Positions 57,944 through 64,000 of a stretch of 64,000 nucleotides of DNA are shown in pieces. Both the position numbers and the translations under genes were made by a program. The notes beneath the pieces were generated by a model. That model searched no databases. It was given only the letters and a program-made list of their open reading frames with translations, and was not told where the DNA came from. Origin of the DNA: Isoetes taiwanensis (taxonomy: Eukaryota > Streptophyta > Lycopodiopsida > Isoetales > Isoetaceae). Numbering within the stretch: the stretch's first letter is position 1; each line of letters opens with the position of its first letter. The stretch is taken from contig JAJEKV010000766.1 in the NCBI GenBank assembly GCA_021234155.1, positions 1 through 64,000 on the forward strand, written 5' to 3'.

Positions 57944-58450
57944 GGAGGATGTGAGGAGAGGGTATTGAATTAGAAATCCCTTTTTGCTATGTTATTTCTA
58001 GTCACTTAATAAGCAAGATTATGGTTATAAGCCTCTTTGTGGTCTACAATTTAGTACAATATTCTTGGTCCATAGGAACTTTTCTTTTGATAAAGGTCCT
58101 TTTTTTTTTTTGCTAGATGGAGATTTAAGATTTACATGTTTGTGATCTATGTTTTGATTATTTTTTCTTTTCCAACAATTCCCTAATCAAAGAACTAGAT
58201 TTTGGTTAAAAATCATTATTTTGATTTCGAGTTCAGGCGGATCTTAGCTTTTGACATCTCTCCACTGTACATCTAGTTGAAACAAAAAGCGATCATGGGG
58301 AATTTAAGACCTTGTATGAGAATGGGCAGTGCGGGCAACTCGAGCACCAGTTAGCATTCTACTTGAAAAAATGGAAGGCCATATACATATTCAGATGCTT
58401 GAGGATTTTATTTGTTAAATTGTTACAAGGTACAATGCATGCGTCTCAAA
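57391..58450. other. T-rich DNA with a 39-T tract
   Basis: T residues at 57904-57942 look like a minus-strand poly(A) tail, since the minus strand just upstream (GATTTCTAATTCAATACCC) resembles an L1 3' end. So 57943 to about 58400 is probably a short minus-strand LINE 3' fragment, but no coding motif confirms it. Confidence 0.35.
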
Positions 58451-58454
58451 ATCA

Positions 58455-58805
58455 GTGCATTTATTGGCTCCCCATTTAGACTTGAATTCCATGGGGGTAT
58501 TTGACTCGTGGAATAGGGGGTATTAGACTCGTGGTTTCGGCATGCACACTTATTCCACAAGTCGAATACCCCAAAGTTAAAACTTATTCCACAAGTCGAA
58601 TACCCCCAAAGTTAAAAAAATGTTAAAAGGTGGACTCGAACTCGCACAAAAAAGGTGAAAACCAAATGAACTAACCATCTGCACCACACAGCGTTACTGC
58701 AGTAAAATTGATTCTCATATTATAATAAACTATAATAATAATCATGCACACGGCATATCGACTCATTTTTTTGGAATCAACCCCTTTGGGGAGCCAATAT
58801 TTCGC
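58455..58805. mobile_element. Small TIR element with internal palindrome and tRNA-like boxes
   Basis: ATTGGCTCCCC at 58463-58473 and its complement GGGGAGCCAAT at 58788-58798 form the visible terminal inverted repeats. Inside, GGGGGTATTTGACTCGTGGA (58493) pairs with TCCACAAGTCGAATACCCC (58554 and again 58588), giving a hairpin with doubled arms. On the minus strand TGGTGCAGATGGTTAG (58671-58686) and GAGTTCGAGTCC (58632-58643) are good Pol III boxes A and B. About 340 bp, MITE-like in size. The box A/B portion may be a tRNA relic captured between the repeats. Target-site duplication not identified. Confidence 0.5.
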
Positions 58806-60540
58806 TCGGGCTCAAATCAATGTGCGAATTGCATACTTGTTGCATTTAGAAACATGGGATAAGTATGGTTCATCATATGAATGACATAATGTTTTTAACA
58901 AGAAACTTATCGCGGCAGTCAAGGCCGCCGCGCACGTTTCTCTTCTTCCAACCCTATCAATCAGACTTTGATATATTCCAGATATTATCTAGTTTGAGAT
59001 TTGTGATAGTTCAACTTCCACAATAGCCATCCTTGAATTACAACTAATAGATTCAAACAAAGGTCGCCGCGAGTATTTATTCTTTCATTCTTCCTATCAC
59101 TCTATCAACTTGGACAGATATTTTAAGAATGTGCAGGATATAGCCATGTGTTTTTTTGCCTTTGCTAAAGGATCCTCCCAAGACATGTGGTTACAGGGAG
59201 GCTGAAAGCCGGAAGCATCCTATCATTCTCATAATATTTGCCACTCTCCATGCACTAAGTTTCCTGTAGGCTATTCCGGCCTCTTGATAAGCCCTATATG
59301 CATCAAGGTGTTGTGAATAAATACTACCAAATCACACCAAAAGAACAAATGTTCATAAAACCTTTTCTTTTCTTTTTTTGAATTTCTTTGAGCTACAAAT
59401 TCACAGCGTATTTACCAAATTGCACTTTGAAGGCAATTTGGCTTCAACTCTTTTTTTGTTTGGCTCTTGCTGGAAAGTCATCTCTGTCCCAACTCATCTA
59501 ACAAACACATTGATGACCTCTACTTGACCCTAAGAACTTACTTTATTTGGCACTAAGGAATTTATGCGGCTGCGAGAATCTATATGGACAACACACAGGT
59601 AGAATGTAAACAATATTTTTACTCACGGAATTTTCTCACAGCCCTCGTTTATTACGGATTTTCTACAATATGAAATAGCCTCATTATTTATGAAGCTACT
59701 GTTTGAACCTTCGTAATGCGAGAAACATGAACAATCAAAATAAAACTTCCTTGCATGTTGGTTAAAGAATCATATAAAGAATAAATAACAATTTATGAGC
59801 CAATAATTTCTTTGATCTTCCCCCTTAGTTGAACTTCGTCGGATGTAAAATTGATGACCAACATAATCACAAGTAGATGGTTGTCAACTTACCCGTGGAG
59901 CACATCTTTGTAGTGCACGGGGAAGAGCTTCTAAATCTTGTGAGGACATCACGAGAAAGTTGCTTTGTAATCTTCTCTATTCTCAACAACCTCAAGCTGC
60001 TCTTGATAGTTTTACGAAGCGACTACCCAATTTAAGAAGGTCATCGTCTTCCCAAGCATTCTACGCTATAAAGATGACAAAAACCATGTCTTAATAAGAT
60101 CCTTCGGTTTTGTCTTTGGAACCCATCTCAACGGTGATTTATCTCTTGAGTAAGCCTATGTTGCTTAAAACTTGTTGTCTTGTGTTGCCAAATCGAGGGA
60201 TAATATTGAGCACAAAGCTGTTTTTAATAGTATCACAAGCAAAATGGCGAAATCAAGTTCTGAGCGCCATGATTAATGAATGTTTTGGATGCCAAAACCT
60301 CGGGGCTTGGACCCTAAATCTCGGGGCTTGGTTCTAAGTAAATCTGTTGCTATAACGAGATAGCGGGCGTCTTACCTTCAAACCTTGAAGATCTGGCTCA
60401 GATGCTTCAAAAAGCGACTTCTTACTCTTGAGCAAATCCACAACTTGGAAAGCAGAACTCAGTCTTGCAAATAAGGCGTCAGTCATTCTTTCATGGAACA
60501 CGGAAAAAAGTTGCCCGAATAAGAGGGTTGCCGAGATGCA
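58806..60540. other. No gene seen
   Basis: AT-rich DNA; a 75-codon plus-strand frame at 60110 ends in a short CTCGGGGCTTGG repeat (about 60300 and 60320) and shows no domain. Nothing else could be supported. Confidence 0.35.
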
Positions 60541-60860
60541 CGGTGCTTTATTATGAGCAGATATGTACCTCTCGATTCATAACAAGGTCGCGGAGGATGG
60601 CCGAAAAACCGATTTCATAAGAAGCTGAATGATTAGTGGACAAATACCATAGAAATCTTAGAGCAAATGGATTAATGAAGAAAAACTTAGAGGCTAGTCT
60701 ATTTTGAATCTGACTCGCCTCAAATGTATAATGTTGGTTATCGGGGCGAGGCATAATCTTTCCTCCATATACGCACATAAGCTTCCCGGCTCGTAGAACT
60801 AATTGACATCGATCTGGAAAAGCGACAAATATTTTCGGATTTGCTACCAAAGTAAGCCGG
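60541..60860 (-). pseudogene. PB1-domain-like coding fragment
   Basis: The minus strand reads GKLMCVYGGKIMPRPDNQHY at about 60800-60740. This matches the start of plant PB1 domains (typically K-x-(K/R)-x-x-C-S-(Y/F)-GG-(K/R)-I-x-PRP). The next frame continues RFKID and PLSFSSLI, which fits the second PB1 strand and first helix. PB1 domains mediate protein pairing, for example in Raf-like kinases and RWP-RK factors. A stop and a frame change follow, and no kinase or DNA-binding domain is seen. The further minus-strand frames at 60908-61174 and 61789-62142 could be other exons but are unrecognised. Confidence 0.45.
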
Positions 60861-63776
60861 AGGTGACTTGCTCTACAAAAGCATTTTAAAGGGGAAATAT
60901 GGTATTGTTATATGAAAAGCAGACTGGCGAGAAGACCTACATGCAAGAAAAAAATTAGAGCTGCCATAGCTAAGGAAAAAGCAGGAGATCGGCATGCAAA
61001 AACTAAAGCTTGAAAGCGGGCGCCATTGTCTGGGCCATAGCAACTCTCCATTTCCATACCCTTGTTAGTCAAAAAAAGCGAAGCCCAACAAAGATGCGGA
61101 AAAATTGTATTTATAAGATTCTGAGGCAAAGGGAAGGCGTCGGATGCAATATGGCTCCTCATACTTGTTGCCATGCAAGATAGAGGGGAGGAGGTGTGTT
61201 AGCGTCTGTTCTTGCAAAGGCCATGGAAGCAAGTCCCCTCACTTGCGGAAAAAGTTAAACCCTTCCATTCTAGCTTGAAGAAAGGAATGGAAAAAGCCGT
61301 CGGAGGATTGCTTGAAAAAGAACAAGAAAGAGTTTTATTTTTTTTTTTTGTTTTTAAGTGCGAAATGCTTTATATATGTATTGAAAAGTCATTTAAAAAT
61401 ATTTGTGATGATGAATTTAAAAGCCATTTTGCCTATATAACGTTCTTGGTGTCTAAAAACAATAAAATAAAAGGAAAAAATATTTAAAATACCCCAATAT
61501 TTCCTTATTGTTCCTCCTTATTGTTTTAAGGTTCGATTTGGATTTTGGCATATTCCTATAAATATGCGGATCTAAATCCCAAATATACACATCATACCGC
61601 ATTATACTTAGGCTCCCGGTGTATGTATATACATATAAAAATCGTATGGAAATGGAAAATCTGAGTTCACGAACCATTGCAAAGGAAAAAAAAAATGTTT
61701 TTGCATTTTTACGAGGCAGCGTTCGTTCCAACCACCGAACCTCCAAACCACCCAACTAGGCTCGACATGCACCTAAACTTGGGTGGCATTAATGCTGGAT
61801 GAATCTAGAGTGATTCCACATCAATAGGCCCATTCTATCTCTTCTTCTATGTCGAAGCTCTGCCTTGGGTGCATGAAATCCGATTGCATCAAAGGCCGAA
61901 CTTGTCTTTGCATAATCTAAAGCGAGCTTGTAAACCTCACCAATGGTTGAGCTTGTAAACCCTAGCCAATGGTTGAAATCTGATCCAACAAAGTGCTCTC
62001 GCCTACAAAACCCGAAGCTTGGGGGCCACAGCGGATTTATCTGCAAAATTAGAAATAGAGGACGGTCTTTTTTCCCCACATATGTCTTTGGAACATAAGG
62101 CACCCTCCCTTGAATACAAACATCGGCCGATGCATGTGTCAAAAACTCCGGCCAAACCGCAAAACCAAATATAGAAAAGCATGTGCATATAAGCTATAAT
62201 GTGCCGCGATCAACTTTCGATATGTTTATAACTTAAGATTCTTAGTTGTTTTAGTGTATTAGTATCTAGAAAAGTAGAAAAGGCGGCGGCATGTGAGTTA
62301 GAGACACGAGGCTATGTATTCCATTTGTTCTTAGAAGGTTGAATTGGGGATAGGAGGTCGTCTTAATTTTGAGCCGAGGATGGTGGTTTGGGCATTGCTA
62401 TAATTGAACCTTCTTTGAGGTGGTGGGTTGAGGATGAACACGATCTGCTTTGGAGGTGGTTAGGGTATTTTTTTGCCCTAAGGTGCTTGGCAAGAGCATT
62501 GGTTATCTTGTTGGTTTGATTCCCCGGACTGTCGTTGTTAGGCGTGTTGTGTCGAAGCGTGTTGTGTTGGGCTTCTGGACAGCTGCACAACTTCTTCTTC
62601 TGCTCATGTTCATAAGCCTCCTCTTTTTGTGCTTATGCTTTTCTTCTCTACTTTTCTTTGTTGTCTTTGGATATCAAGCCATACGTGCTAGACTCCATCA
62701 ATGTATATCTTCATGTTTTACATTTGTAAATGAATCGTCAATTTGGTTGTTCTTTGGTATTTCTTGGTTCTCTTGTATTTTTAAATTTGTAAGCAATGGT
62801 GTGGGCCGAAAACGCCCTATTAAATGGGGGTCAATTTGACCCCATCTTGATTAATTGGGAGGCTGGATGCCGCAAGGCACATTCCCGAAAATACGGAGTC
62901 ATCGGCGGCTCACAAAAAATAATACACCCACGAAACAATAATACACCCCACGAAGCTATAAGAAACGTCGATTTTTTTCGACCTTAGAAAATTCCACAAC
63001 AAACACCGAAAACCTTTCTTCCCCGATTGTCAAATCTTAGTATCGTGATAATTTTGCAACCTTATTTTGGGGTATATACCATAATGCCCTAATTCTTGAA
63101 ATTGTCATAATGCCCTTCTTCTCCATTGCTCCACCTCCGCCATTGCTTCCTCCATCTGTGATCCATTGAGGCTCTTCATCAAGCTAGTAATCTATCGAAT
63201 TTGCACCCAGACGTGATGAACACAAACACTCTGCAATTTGCTGTATTTCCGATCCATCTCTCCAACTCATCGCCGAGAATTTACTTTGAGAATCCCTGCC
63301 AATCGCTTTTTGCAGCAGAAATTGATCGAACAGAATGCTTGGAGACTTCTTTATCCTTTTTGAAGAGGTAAATTTTGAAATTTGTGGATTGGAGCCGCAG
63401 TTTGAAAATTTCTCAACCCGATATGAGGACTTGAAGATGAATAGGCAATTATGAACACATCAATGAAGAGGAAGACATAGCTATCCAAAGTAGATAGCAA
63501 TTAGGAAACAAGCATGCAAAAAATTTGATTACAGTGGTGTTTGATTGCTGTAATATGAGAAAGGACATCTTGATAAATACTCTTTGGGGTATTTTAACAT
63601 TTTCCTAAAATTTATACCATTCAAACAATTAGATAGATTCCTAAAGCCAGAAAAATAGCAAAATATATTATACAAATGCTCTCACCTCAATAACAGAAGG
63701 AAATTTGACAAAATAACAATCTAGAGATTTCATTGAAACTGTGGAAATAAGTAGTATAAGCATCAATGCCTATAAT
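60861..63776. other. No supported gene; possible LINE 3' scrap and hydrophobic frame
   Basis: A T-rich run at 61335-61351 next to a minus-strand L1-like 3' end (minus-strand CAATACATATATAAAGCATT) suggests a short LINE scrap. The plus-strand frame 62450-62839 is very hydrophobic around residues 42-75 but has a shifting composition and no family match. 62850-63776 is AT-rich; it is the downstream flank of the uS17 gene and should hold its polyadenylation signal. Confidence 0.35.
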
Positions 63777-64000
63777 TCAGCTGTTCTTGCCGTACTGTGA
63801 AGGACCATCTCGTTTAAGTATTTCAGGTACAATCCATTGTCTAGATTTACACAAGGGATTGATATGTTCCAATCTGACCTGCATGAACAGAAACAAAAAC
63901 GGAAATAGAAAAGTAAACAGATTATAACATGAAAAGGAAAAACTACCTCATCACCCAATTTGCAGCCTCTCTGCTCATCATGTGCACTAATGCGCTTCAT
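63777..64000 (-). CDS. Ribosomal protein uS17 (organellar type), last two exons
   Basis: The 3' part of an intact intron-containing gene that runs off the right edge. Exon piece 1 (64000-63947, minus) encodes MKRISAHDEQRGCKLGDE. A 68-bp intron follows, GTAGTT...TTCATGCAG (63946-63879). The last exon (63878-63777) encodes VRLEHINPLCKSRQWIVPEI, then LKRDGPSQYGKNS and a stop. The frame is preserved across the splice. AHDE-x(5)-GD-x-VRL-x(5)-PLxKxRxW is the uS17 C-terminal signature, an OB-fold protein that binds 16S-type rRNA in the small subunit. The spelling resembles bacterial/mitochondrial rather than cytosolic uS17, so an organelle-targeted product is likely, but the N-terminus is outside the window. 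The methionine at the edge is not necessarily the start. It is the only clearly intact host gene here. Confidence 0.8.

Noticed and set aside
58632-58686. Functional tRNA gene on the minus strand
   Set aside because: Boxes A and B are good, but the acceptor arms do not pair and no anticodon arm forms, so it is only tRNA-derived.
62450-62839. Membrane protein gene
   Set aside because: One hydrophobic stretch in an otherwise incoherent frame, no family match, no splice context.

Overview
This window looks like a transposon-packed stretch of a land-plant nuclear genome. The evidence is L1-type LINEs whose ORF1 has the plant DUF4283 plus zinc-knuckle layout, Ty3/gypsy retrotransposon pieces with an initiator-Met-tRNA primer site, tRNA-derived SINEs, TTTAGGG-type telomere-like tracts, and at the right edge an intron-containing nuclear gene for a ribosomal protein uS17 (organellar type). 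The two DDE-transposase-like relics (9.7-12.0 kb minus, 14.5-17.0 kb plus) resemble families I associate with non-flowering plants, but I cannot name the species. Almost every coding stretch is broken by stops and frameshifts; the uS17 exons are the only clearly intact host gene.

Layout. 0-9.7 kb: unidentified relics, a subterminal-type tandem repeat (1.66-2.13 kb) and an intron-bearing pseudogene encoding coiled coil, RING-like finger and FCP1/NIF-like phosphatase (5.05-7.68 kb). 9.7-17.0 kb: the two transposase relics separated by diverged duplications. 17.4-38.7 kb: a plus-strand L1 LINE (ORF1, endonuclease, RT, RVT zinc-binding region, poly(A)) split inside the RT thumb by about 12 kb of nested insertions (23458-35489). 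38.7-42.3 kb: a second, more decayed copy of the same LINE, carrying a SINE and a minus-strand poly(A) retrosequence. 42.3-48.2 kb: unidentified minus-strand fragments with local duplications. 48.2-53.6 kb: a minus-strand LINE interrupted by a plus-strand LINE that left an 11-bp target-site duplication. 53.6-55.3 kb: a tandem array of SINE-like units. 55.3-63.7 kb: retroelement tails, a small TIR element, a PB1-like fragment and mostly featureless DNA. 63.8-64.0 kb: the uS17 gene.

The standout is inside the 12-kb nested block. Immediately downstream of a gypsy-type LTR and primer-binding site, where gag would be expected, lies a reading frame for a divergent histone H3 (24491-25558). It starts with an H3-like tail (MARTKATAMKS) and ends in an uninterrupted 144-codon segment with a complete H3 histone fold. 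It is followed by a 1.5-kb spacer with three copies of a palindromic repeat, then a second unidentified reading frame with a strongly acidic tract (27061-28585), then a 5'-truncated gypsy RT/RNase H. An opposite-strand 1.6-kb LTR is inserted into the RNase H. My reading is that an LTR retrotransposon captured, or evolved around, a histone H3 gene. That is inference and depends on finding other copies of the element in the genome.
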